DNA from: a bacterium
GTDB lineage: Bacteria > UBA10199 > 2-02-FULL-44-16 > JAAZCA01
Assembly (NCBI GenBank): GCA_041648665.1
Contig: JBAZOP010000022.1
Span: 1 to 39,682 of the forward strand
Direction: 5' to 3'
Length of the DNA: 39,682 bases
Shown: in pieces, positions 16,804-25,021 of the stretch
Position numbering within the stretch: position 1 is the first letter of the stretch
Layout: every line of letters begins with the position of its first letter
Translations under genes and position numbers: made by a program
Notes under the pieces: model-generated
What the model was told of the DNA's origin: nothing
Database searches by the model: none
The model's input: the letters and a program-made list of their open reading frames with translations, nothing else

Positions 16804-16959
16804 TCCGTTACGAACCTGCTTCAATACGGAGCGTTAAATGACAGGTTCGAAAAGGCCCGTTTTTCAGGTGCAGCGTTTTCGGCGGCATTGTCAGCAGCGT
16901 CCCGCGAAATTTAAGCAGATTTTCCTGGCATGCCTTATGTTTAACAATGTCGTGCATGA

Positions 16960-17091
16960 CGAGGATTCAGCCTTGCCAACGCGAAGCATTTCAGGAAATT
17001 CTATATAGAATATAAGCAGTTATACGATATCCCAAAAGGCTACGCAGTGCGTAGCCTTTCTCCAGAAAAAAGAATGGACACCCGGCAGTGA
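16960..17091 (+). pseudogene. Decayed fragment resembling DUF1016 (YhcG N-terminal) protein
   Basis: A short open stretch with no usable start encodes GFSLANAKHFRKFYIEYKQL, then GYAVRSLSPEKR, then a stop at 17089. This resembles the DUF1016/YhcG N-terminal pattern (GFSxxNLxxMRxFYxxY ... YAVRS), found in nuclease-like proteins common in defence islands. No full-length copy is present and the upstream frame is closed by a TGA. I read it as a relic; the match is from memory of the family pattern. Confidence 0.4.
17035..17059. terminator. Perfect 11-bp hairpin, possible bidirectional terminator
   Basis: AAAGGCTACGC (17035-17045), loop AGT, GCGTAGCCTTT (17049-17059). The stem has A on one side and T on the other, as in bidirectional intrinsic terminators, but the T-run is only three bases. 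It lies inside the DUF1016-like relic frame, so it may instead be a chance palindrome or a later insertion. Confidence 0.4.
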
Positions 17092-17149
17092 ATTCCGAGG
17101 ACACGACTTCCTTCGCCGCCTCTTGCCGCGGCGAGAAGTGCAAGTGGGT
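17062..17149. repeat. Post-ORF repeat block C
   Basis: Starts with AGAAAAAAG like block B and ends with the 16-nt word of block A (17134-17149). The middle is only loosely similar (GCCGCC). It follows the 3' part of the DUF1016-like relic, as A follows the OLD gene and B the Sel1 gene. Confidence 0.4.
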
Positions 17150-17238
17150 AATGTTCAGGCCGGGGGATGCATCCCGTTTTTTCTTGATAAGTGGATGCTA
17201 AGGGCGTTACCGATGACGGTCTGGGAGGTTATTCCACA

Positions 17239-18072
17239 ATGAGCGACAAAGTCGCCACAAGAGACCAACACGTTTCGCCGTTTGAGCGAATCCGGCGCAC
17301 GAACGAGGCCGGGGCGGAATCTTGGTCGAGTCGCGATTTTTCGCATATTTTGGGCTACACGAAGTACAGCAATTTTGAACAGGTCATGCAGAAGGCAAAA
17401 TTGGCCTGTTTTAACAGTGGCCATCGGATTGATGACCATTTTGCCGATATCGGCAAAATGGTGGACATTGGCAGTGGCGCACAGCGTGAAATTTCAGAAA
17501 CGGTTCTCTCCCGCTATGCCTGCTATCTCATCATCCAGAACGCAGATCCTACCAAGGAAATCGTAGCGCAGGGCCAGACATACTTCGCGATCCAGACGCG
17601 CCGGCAGGAGATCAGCGACCAGGCGACCGAAGGCGAACGTCGTCTCCTCCTGCGCGACGAGATGCGGACTCACAATGTCCGCCTGGCGGGAGCGGCGAAG
17701 GAGGCCGGCGTCATCGAGCCGCGCGATTATGCCATCTTTCAAAATCACGGCTACATGGGGCTCTACGGCGGGTTGACGATGCCGGATATCCGCCGCCGGA
17801 AGGGGTTGAAGGAAAGCCAGCAAATCCTCGATCACATGGGGAGCACGGAGCTTGCCGCCAATCTCTTCCGTGCGACTCAGACCGAGGAGAAGTTGAGGCG
17901 CGAAAAAATCCGCAACAAGGAAGCTGCGCACAGGACGCATCATGATGTCGGTGTGAAGGTCCGTCAGACAATCCGGGAACTCGGCGGGACGATGCCGGAG
18001 AATCTCGCGCCGGCAGAGAGTATCAAGAAGTTGGAATCCAAAAGACGCAAGTCGCTGAAGGCAGGAAAATAG
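17239..18072 (+). CDS. dinD: DNA damage-inducible protein D (DinD)
   Basis: This is close to E. coli DinD along its whole length: SPFERIRRTNEAGAESWSSR, then HILGYTKYSNFEQVMQKAK, SGHRIDDHFADI, and LSRYACYLIIQNADP. The very conserved C-terminal half follows, with IFQNHGYMGLYGG, KESQQILDHMGSTELAANLF and RATQTEEKLRRE. In E. coli, DinD is SOS-induced and limits RecA filament activity. The start is ATG 17239, preceded by GGGAGG at good distance; an in-frame ATG at 17191 lacks a site and adds residues absent from E. coli DinD. I could not recognise a LexA box upstream. Its G+C is nearer to the core than that of the preceding genes. Confidence 0.93.
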   Translation: MSDKVATRDQHVSPFERIRRTNEAGAESWSSRDFSHILGYTKYSNFEQVMQKAKLACFNSGHRIDDHFADIGKMVDIGSGAQREISETVLSRYACYLIIQNADPTKEIVAQGQTYFAIQTRRQEISDQATEGERRLLLRDEMRTHNVRLAGAAKEAGVIEPRDYAIFQNHGYMGLYGGLTMPDIRRRKGLKESQQILDHMGSTELAANLFRATQTEEKLRREKIRNKEAAHRTHHDVGVKVRQTIRELGGTMPENLAPAESIKKLESKRRKSLKAGK

Positions 18073-18109
18073 ACCCCCTGGAAACGTTCCACCATGTTTG
18101 AGGTCTTTT
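18071..18109 (+). terminator. Possible terminator of dinD
   Basis: AGACC (18071-18075) pairs with GGTCT (18102-18106), followed by a short T-run. An inner hairpin, TGGAA-ACG-TTCCA, lies between them. The stem is weak, so this is a tentative call. Confidence 0.3.
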
Positions 18110-18156
18110 AAATTACTGTCAAATAAATGGCGAGTTGAAAACTTGGAGGCAATCTT

Positions 18157-19134
18157 ATGAGGATTTCTCTGGTAGTGACGATTGCGCTTATTTTCGCGTC
18201 TGCGACGGCCTTTGCCCAGACATACCAGCAGAGGAAGAACGAGGGCATGCTCCCCGACAGACAGCCTTCGTCCGCAACTTTGCAGATGTTTCGCTTCGGC
18301 GGAACGCGGGTCGGCGAGGAGGTCTACGTGACCGGGACCCCTTCGTTCGAGAGTTATTCCGTGCCCGCCGCTGCGCTCATCGACGTGAAGAAGGGAGGGG
18401 AGATCAAGGTCGAGATCAAGCGCAACGACAAGGCTCCCGTGTTCCTCGACACCGTGGAACTCGTCGCGGGCAACAAGAGGTACAGGCCGAAGAAGGCCAT
18501 GGCGGACGGCAAGGACGTGACGAAGAAACTCGCGATGAAGGATGAGGATTGCGTCAGCTTCAAGGACCTCGTGCTCGAGTTTCCGCCTATCGGCGACGTG
18601 GATATCAAGACCGTGACACTCGATTTCACTGCATCGGCCGGCCACGTCTCGAAGACCATAGCCATGCCTGCGCAGAAGGACGGCCCGACGATCGTGCAGA
18701 GCTCGAAGTACTTCAATTATCTGCCGGGCTCCAAGAAGGGCTCGGTGGTCCTGGACAACGTCTTCATGACAGAGGCGGAGCTGGGCAGGCCCAACTACAC
18801 GCAGAAGGTGACTCTCGCCATAGGAGAGGGGAGGGAGTCGATCAAGATGTGGGTGCGCGACGACGGCGCAAATCTCTCCGTGGCGCTCGACGTGGCCGCG
18901 GACAATACATTGGACGAGGCGAGCGACAAGACCGTGCTATACGTGCGCGGCAGGGACGGACTCAAGTCCTTCACTGCGGGGGCGGGCGGCGACGAGTATG
19001 GCCGCATGGGAGCGGCCTACACCGGCGATTCAAAGGCCGAGCACCGCGTCTATGAGTTCGTCATCCCGTTCTCCCTGCTTCCGCAGCTGGACGACAAGGG
19101 CAAGTGGGGCATTGCCTTCGCGGTGACGATGTGA
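18157..19134 (+). CDS. Secreted protein of unknown function
   Basis: A 325-residue protein with a clear Sec signal peptide (MRISLVVTIALIFASATAFA, cleavage expected before QTYQQ). The mature part is beta-rich. The first half (about 45-190) alternates strands with Lys/Asp turns and contains two cysteines at most. The second half (from about 200) has YLPGSKKGSVVLD, then WVRDDGANLSVALDVAADNT, and near the end YEFVIPFSLLPQ, reminiscent of CBM9/DOMON-like sandwich domains; that likeness is weak. GGAGG precedes the ATG at 18157. Its composition matches the core genome, so it marks the right-hand return to native DNA. It has no obvious operon partner; the next gene is convergent. Confidence 0.75.
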   Translation: MRISLVVTIALIFASATAFAQTYQQRKNEGMLPDRQPSSATLQMFRFGGTRVGEEVYVTGTPSFESYSVPAAALIDVKKGGEIKVEIKRNDKAPVFLDTVELVAGNKRYRPKKAMADGKDVTKKLAMKDEDCVSFKDLVLEFPPIGDVDIKTVTLDFTASAGHVSKTIAMPAQKDGPTIVQSSKYFNYLPGSKKGSVVLDNVFMTEAELGRPNYTQKVTLAIGEGRESIKMWVRDDGANLSVALDVAADNTLDEASDKTVLYVRGRDGLKSFTAGAGGDEYGRMGAAYTGDSKAEHRVYEFVIPFSLLPQLDDKGKWGIAFAVTM

Positions 19135-19154
19135 AGATAGATGTGAAAATATAG

Positions 19155-19316
19155 GAGAAGTATAGGGGACAGTCCGAGGGGTTAGTCGATGCGATCATGC
19201 GCGAGCATCCTGAACTTGATCGAGAAAATGTGCGTCACACGAAGAGAAAAAAAGAAAAGAAGCTGATCAGAAATCATCCCAGGAGATTCCACGAGGGTAT
19301 GAGGCGGAGGCAGTGA
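19155..19316 (+). pseudogene. Possible coding relic next to the GGGGACAGTC word
   Basis: An open stretch without a good start translates to EGLVDAIMREHPELDRENVR, followed by a Lys/Arg-rich tail, and stops at 19314. The residue pattern looks like real protein rather than noise, but I do not recognise the family. Its 3' part overlaps the end of the convergent lipoprotein gene. Possibly the tail of a gene brought in with the repeat word at 19162. Confidence 0.25.
19162..19174. repeat. 13-nt word shared with 9465-9477 (right copy)
   Basis: The second exact copy of ATAGGGGACAGTC, in the same orientation, 28 bases after the secreted-protein gene. See the left copy. Confidence 0.5.
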
Positions 19317-20055
19317 CCTGTGAGGCGGGCGCGGGTTCCGGCGCGTTCTCGGTCCCCACAGTCCAGTCGTCCGGATCCTGCCAGTCTGCGTCCTGCGTCC
19401 TTGCGAAGTAGACGGTCACAACGCCCGCGGCTTCCAATGTCCTCAGCTCCGGCAGCTCGTACATGTAGAAAATGCGGTTGGCGCGAGCGCCCTCCACAAA
19501 ACACCACGACTTGACGGGCTGGCCCGTCAGCGCGGCGATCGAGGTCGCCATGTCGGCGTATCGCTGCGAGTACTGGCCCCAGATCACGTCCGCCTCTGTA
19601 AACGTCAGCGGGAAGGGGTCGGCATACTCCTCGCCGTAGATCGTGACCACGCCGTCCACCGCGTTGCCGCGCTCGTACCAGTGCTCCGTGAGCATGGTGA
19701 CGTAAGCCGGATACTGGTTGGAGGTGGTGGCGCCCTCGTCCCAGATCGCGCACTGGGGCGCGGCTTCGGAAGAGGCGCAGTGCACGTTGATCGAGTCCAG
19801 CACGCGCACCAGGCTCCCGTGGTTTCCGGCGCCCGACCAGTAGCCCATGTGCGCCTGCGTGCCGCTGGTCACGAGAAGCGGCGCATAATCGACCGCATTC
19901 TCAAGGAGCTCGCCTGTAAAGTTAGCATTGGCTGTCTGCGCTGTCTTTGTCGCGGCCGGCGTGAAGAGCGGTGTGTAGGGATCGAACTGCGTGCTTCCGC
20001 ACGCGGCGAACAGGACGAAGAGGCCGACAATGGAGACGAATTTATTTTTTTTCAT
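19267..20055 (-). CDS. Orphan lipoprotein of unknown function
   Basis: A 262-residue predicted lipoprotein: MKKNKFVSIVGLFVLFAAC is a signal with a lipobox-like FAAC, followed by GSTQFDPYTPLF. The rest is a soluble domain rich in Trp and Tyr, with HWYERGNAVDGVVTIYGEEY, then DVIWGQYSQRYADMATSIAA and a Cys pair (HCASSEAAPQC). An acidic/Pro-rich C-terminus ends ISWDDF. I recognise no family. The start could also be an upstream ATG at 20073 (adds MRYIHG). It is transcribed divergently from lysS and converges on the secreted-protein gene. With Lnt and Lol genes in this window it should be exported to the outer membrane. Confidence 0.7.
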   Translation of the reverse strand: MKKNKFVSIVGLFVLFAACGSTQFDPYTPLFTPAATKTAQTANANFTGELLENAVDYAPLLVTSGTQAHMGYWSGAGNHGSLVRVLDSINVHCASSEAAPQCAIWDEGATTSNQYPAYVTMLTEHWYERGNAVDGVVTIYGEEYADPFPLTFTEADVIWGQYSQRYADMATSIAALTGQPVKSWCFVEGARANRIFYMYELPELRTLEAAGVVTVYFARTQDADWQDPDDWTVGTENAPEPAPASQVTASASYPRGISWDDF

Positions 20056-20116
20056 GCCGTGAATATATCTCATTTTTGGCTGCTCGGTCACTAGACATTT
20101 TTTGCCCTCTTCACCC

Positions 20117-20144
20117 TTGACTTCCTCTCTCAGCCTTATATAAC
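20117..20144 (+). promoter_or_regulatory. Candidate promoter of lysS
   Basis: TTGACT (20117-20122) and TATAAC (20139-20144) are separated by 16 bp, some 50 bases before the lysS ATG, in the only sizeable gap between lysS and the divergent lipoprotein gene. A good sigma-70-type match by eye. Confidence 0.45.
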
Positions 20145-20196
20145 TCCCCGAAATTTCGAACTTTTCGCCACAATTTGCACTTCCGGGGGGAGCAGC

Positions 20197-21690
<1,494 letters not shown>

Positions 21691-21697
21691 AACCAGG

Positions 21698-22951
21698 ATG
21701 AATATTCCTCTCATCTCATGGGTCGCTCAGCGCTACCTCAGCTCCAAGAGCGCGGGCAGCTACGCGCCCCTGCTCACCGCGACCGCGATAGCCGGCATCG
21801 CGGCGGGCGTCATGGCCCTCATCGTGGTCATGTCGGTGATGCTCGGGTTCAGGAAGGAGCTGGCGCACAAGCTCGCGGGTTTCAACGCGCACATCACCCT
21901 CACGAGATCAGACGGTGCGGGCGAGATGGGCGCTGATGAAATCAAATCGCTCATCCCAGGCGTCGACTTGAAGGACATCTCCCCCTTTGTGCAGGGCGAG
22001 GTTATCGCCGCGGCCGAGGCAGGGGACGAGGCGGCGGTGCAGGGCGCGCGCGTACGCGGCATAGACCCGGCCCGCATGGGAGCCCTTGAGGGGGTCGATC
22101 TGTATTTTTCCAGGGGCGAGGACGGCGTATCGGGGCTGGCGGACAGCGATGCGTCGGGTCTGCCCGATGCGATCGTCGGCAGCGAGGTCTCGACGCAGCT
22201 CATGGTGCACCCTGACTTCGACGATGCGATCGCGCTCATCGCGCCGCTGGCCGAGGTCGGCCCTGCGGGCGATCTCATCCCCAACAGGAAGAGGTTTCGC
22301 GTCGCAGGGCTCTTCAAGGCGGGGATCTATGAGTTCGACAGCAAGTATGTGCTGGTGGGGCTTGATGAGGCCAGATCGCTCCTGGGTCAGCAGGCGGAGG
22401 AGGGCTGGCACATACGGCTCGTCGATCCTGCGGACACCCCCGATGTCATCGCCGTGGTGCGCGCCGGGTTGCCCCCGGGCTGGAAGGCGTCGGGTTTTGA
22501 CGAGCACAACAAAAAGCTCTTCGCAGCGCTCAAGCTCGAGCGCGTCGCCATGTCGGCGATACTGATCATGGTGCTCCTGATCGCCTCGTGCTCGATCGCC
22601 GGCGTAGTCCTCCTCACCACGGCTGCGAAGAGGAAGGACATAGCAGTGCTCCAGTCCATAGGCATGCCGGGCCTCTCGGTCAGGCTGGTATTCATCATCC
22701 ACGCTGCCTTTATCGGCGTGATCGGCGCCGGGGCAGGGCTTATCCTAGGCGTACTGATCGCGCTGGCGGCAAACCGCCGACCCTTCAGGTTGCCTGATTC
22801 ATACTATCTCGATTATCTGCCGGTTGACCTCTCCTTCACGCATGCGATCGCCTTCGCGATCGTCGGCGTGGCGGTGGCGATAGCGGCCTCTATCTATCCT
22901 GTGAGCCAGGCCGCAGGGCAGGACCCGGTCGAGGTGCTGAGATACGAATGA
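21698..22951 (+). CDS. lolC: Lipoprotein-releasing ABC permease, LolC/LolE family (first)
   Basis: A 417-residue MacB/FtsX-type permease: an N-terminal helix (LLTATAIAGIAAGVMALIVV), a large periplasmic domain (about 45-260), and three C-terminal helices (from MSAILIMVLLIASCSIAGVV). The cytoplasmic coupling loop is KRKDIAVLQSIGM. LolC and LolE with two LolD subunits extract mature lipoproteins from the inner membrane for LolA. The coding end DPVEVLRYE is typical. Two permeases followed by the ATPase suggest a LolC plus LolE heterodimer rather than a single LolF. Which paralogue is C and which E cannot be settled from sequence alone. Confidence 0.88.
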   Translation: MNIPLISWVAQRYLSSKSAGSYAPLLTATAIAGIAAGVMALIVVMSVMLGFRKELAHKLAGFNAHITLTRSDGAGEMGADEIKSLIPGVDLKDISPFVQGEVIAAAEAGDEAAVQGARVRGIDPARMGALEGVDLYFSRGEDGVSGLADSDASGLPDAIVGSEVSTQLMVHPDFDDAIALIAPLAEVGPAGDLIPNRKRFRVAGLFKAGIYEFDSKYVLVGLDEARSLLGQQAEEGWHIRLVDPADTPDVIAVVRAGLPPGWKASGFDEHNKKLFAALKLERVAMSAILIMVLLIASCSIAGVVLLTTAAKRKDIAVLQSIGMPGLSVRLVFIIHAAFIGVIGAGAGLILGVLIALAANRRPFRLPDSYYLDYLPVDLSFTHAIAFAIVGVAVAIAASIYPVSQAAGQDPVEVLRYE

Positions 22952-22958
22952 GGTGGGG

Positions 22959-24314
22959 ATGTCTCTAGTCGCGTTCATAAGCAGGCGATTCAACGGTCAG
23001 GGACGGACTCCGCGTTCGATCAGGATCATGCGGGTCGTGGCCGGCGCGGGCGTGGCGATCGCCGTCGCAGCTCTCGTGATCTCCTCTTCCGTGGGCGCGG
23101 GATTCGAAAGGGAGTACGAGAAGGCGCTGCTCGACTTCAACTCGCACGTGATCGTGATGTCCGGAGGGGAGATCCCGGACGAGAGGGCGGCCATGGAGAG
23201 CCTGCGTCAGTTCAGCGGCGCGACTGAATCGGAACTCGGTCTGGCGCGCAGGTGGGGTTGGCTTGACGGCCTCGTCGGCAACGGTTCCTGGCTGGACAAC
23301 GTCATGCCAAAGACAGTGATGGAGAGGGCGGCGCAGGTGCGCGAGATAAAGGAGAGGCAGATGATCTCCATGTCGCCGTTCCTCTATCGCGAGGCCATGC
23401 TCGTAGGGCCCCAGGTCATCAGGGGCGTGATAGTGAAGGGCATAGACCCGCATCGCAAGGACTCGGTCGGCAATATGCGCATAAGCCTAGCAGGGGGAGA
23501 GGTTTCCCTGGAATCCGCGCTGGGTGCGAAGGGGGGCGCGATCCCCGTGCTCCTCGGCTCCGCTATGGAGGCTTCGATAGGGCCTCTGGCAAAGAGGCTT
23601 CGTCTCGTCATACCATCGAAGGAGGGGCAGAGGTTCGTCGAGCTCGTGCCTGTAGGGAGTTTTGAGTCCGGCATGCACGACTATGACGCGGAGTTCATGC
23701 TCATGGACATAGGCGCTGCGCGGAGGATCTTCGGGGTGGCTGAGAGGGCGGCCAGCGGAATAGAGCTCAGGCTCTCCGATCCCAGGGACGCGGGCCTGTT
23801 TGCCCAGGCTATGGAGGAGAAGCTCGGTTCGTCTTTTTCCGCAACGACCTGGGGAGATCTCAACTATGATCTTTTGGCCGCGGTCAGGCTCGAACGCCTG
23901 GTCTCGGCGCTGATCATGAGCATCATGCTCGTGGTCGCGGCGCTCAACATCATCGCGGTGCTCGTGCTCACTGCGATAAAGAGACTCCCCGAGATTGCGG
24001 TGTTCAAGGCGTTGGGCCTCAAGGATCGCGATCTGGAGCGGGTGCTCATCAGGGGAGGGATGAACGTGGGATTCAAGGGGATATCGGTGGGCCTGGCGAT
24101 CGGCCTCCTTGTGTCAATTCTTACGAAAAAACTGGGACTTATACCGCTCGACGCGGAGATCTACATGATTGATTCCCTCCCGATTGACATTTCGTGGATG
24201 ATATGCGGCATTATCGCGTTCTTTTGTCTTTCAGTGCTGTGGCTTGCGTCCAGGTTCGCGGCAAAGAGGCTCGCCGGGATGGACCCGGCTGAGGGACTGG
24301 CAAGGGCGAGGTGA
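22959..24314 (+). CDS. lolE: Lipoprotein-releasing ABC permease, LolC/LolE family (second)
   Basis: A 451-residue permease with the same topology as its neighbour. The N-terminal helix is VVAGAGVAIAVAALVISSSV; the periplasmic domain covers about 50-300 and is longer than in the first permease. C-terminal helices start at LVSALIMSIMLVVAALNIIAV. The coupling loop is KRLPEIAVFKALGL, and the end DPAEGLARAR mirrors the DPxExLR ending of LolC/E. I chose ATG 22959, with GAGG upstream, over a GTG two codons earlier. It begins 7 bp after the first permease and its stop overlaps a possible GTG of lolD. Confidence 0.87.
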   Translation: MSLVAFISRRFNGQGRTPRSIRIMRVVAGAGVAIAVAALVISSSVGAGFEREYEKALLDFNSHVIVMSGGEIPDERAAMESLRQFSGATESELGLARRWGWLDGLVGNGSWLDNVMPKTVMERAAQVREIKERQMISMSPFLYREAMLVGPQVIRGVIVKGIDPHRKDSVGNMRISLAGGEVSLESALGAKGGAIPVLLGSAMEASIGPLAKRLRLVIPSKEGQRFVELVPVGSFESGMHDYDAEFMLMDIGAARRIFGVAERAASGIELRLSDPRDAGLFAQAMEEKLGSSFSATTWGDLNYDLLAAVRLERLVSALIMSIMLVVAALNIIAVLVLTAIKRLPEIAVFKALGLKDRDLERVLIRGGMNVGFKGISVGLAIGLLVSILTKKLGLIPLDAEIYMIDSLPIDISWMICGIIAFFCLSVLWLASRFAAKRLAGMDPAEGLARAR

Positions 24315-24319
24315 ACGGG

Positions 24320-25000
24320 ATGGCGTTTCTTGCTGCCAAAGGAATCTGGAAGATTTATGCCGACACGGCTGAGCCTGTCGAGGTGCTTCGCGGGTTGGAT
24401 ATCTCAATCGAGAACGGCGAGGCGGTCGGCATATTCGGCGCGTCCGGCAGCGGCAAGTCGACGCTGCTGCACATAATCGGCGGCCTGGACAGGCCCACGG
24501 AGGGCTCTGTGAACGCGGCGGGGTTCGATCTCGGCGTGCTCTCCGACGACGAGATGGCGCGTTTCAGGAACAGAGAAATAGGATTCGTATTTCAGTTCTA
24601 TCATCTGCTCCCCGAGTTCACCGCGCTTGAAAACGTCATGCTGCCTGCCCTCATCGGCGGACACGCGCGGTCGGCGGCAGGCAAGATGGCCATGGATGCG
24701 CTCGATGCAATGGGCCTCTCGGCCAGGCGCGATCACAGACCGGCCATGCTGTCCGGCGGCGAGCAGCAGAGGGTCGCGATCGCCAGGGCGGCGGTGCAGA
24801 GGCCGAAGCTCATCCTGGCTGATGAGCCGACCGGCAACCTGGACCGACAGACTGGCGCGAAGGTTTGGGAGTATCTCGTGGATCTGAACAAGCGCCTCGG
24901 TATCGCGTTGATCGCGGTCACGCACAATCGGGAATTGATAGACAAGTCGATGACCGCGTACGAACTCAAGGATGGAAAGCTCAACAGACTCGGTGCATAG
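24320..25000 (+). CDS. lolD: Lipoprotein-releasing ABC ATPase LolD
   Basis: ATP-binding subunit of the LolCDE complex. Walker A GASGSGKST (about residues 40-48), Q-loop FVFQFYHLLPEFTALENV (the PEFTALENV segment is typical of LolD), signature LSGGEQQRVAIARA, Walker B LILADEPTGNLD, and H-loop VTHN are all present. I prefer ATG 24320, because GAGGTG stands six bases upstream and the protein then starts MAFLAA; a GTG at 24311 would add three residues and overlap the previous stop. Length 226 is standard. Confidence 0.94.
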   Translation: MAFLAAKGIWKIYADTAEPVEVLRGLDISIENGEAVGIFGASGSGKSTLLHIIGGLDRPTEGSVNAAGFDLGVLSDDEMARFRNREIGFVFQFYHLLPEFTALENVMLPALIGGHARSAAGKMAMDALDAMGLSARRDHRPAMLSGGEQQRVAIARAAVQRPKLILADEPTGNLDRQTGAKVWEYLVDLNKRLGIALIAVTHNRELIDKSMTAYELKDGKLNRLGA

Positions 25001-25021
25001 CGAGTGCGGAAAAGGAATTCG

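Noticed and set aside
15710..16850. Integron attC sites
   Set aside because: GTTAAAT words (13880s and 16830s) fit the GTTRRRY core, but no matching RYYYAAC partner lies at the right distance and no integron integrase is present.
16670..16850. Retron msr-msd
   Set aside because: The long hairpins suggested it, but no reverse transcriptase is encoded in the window.
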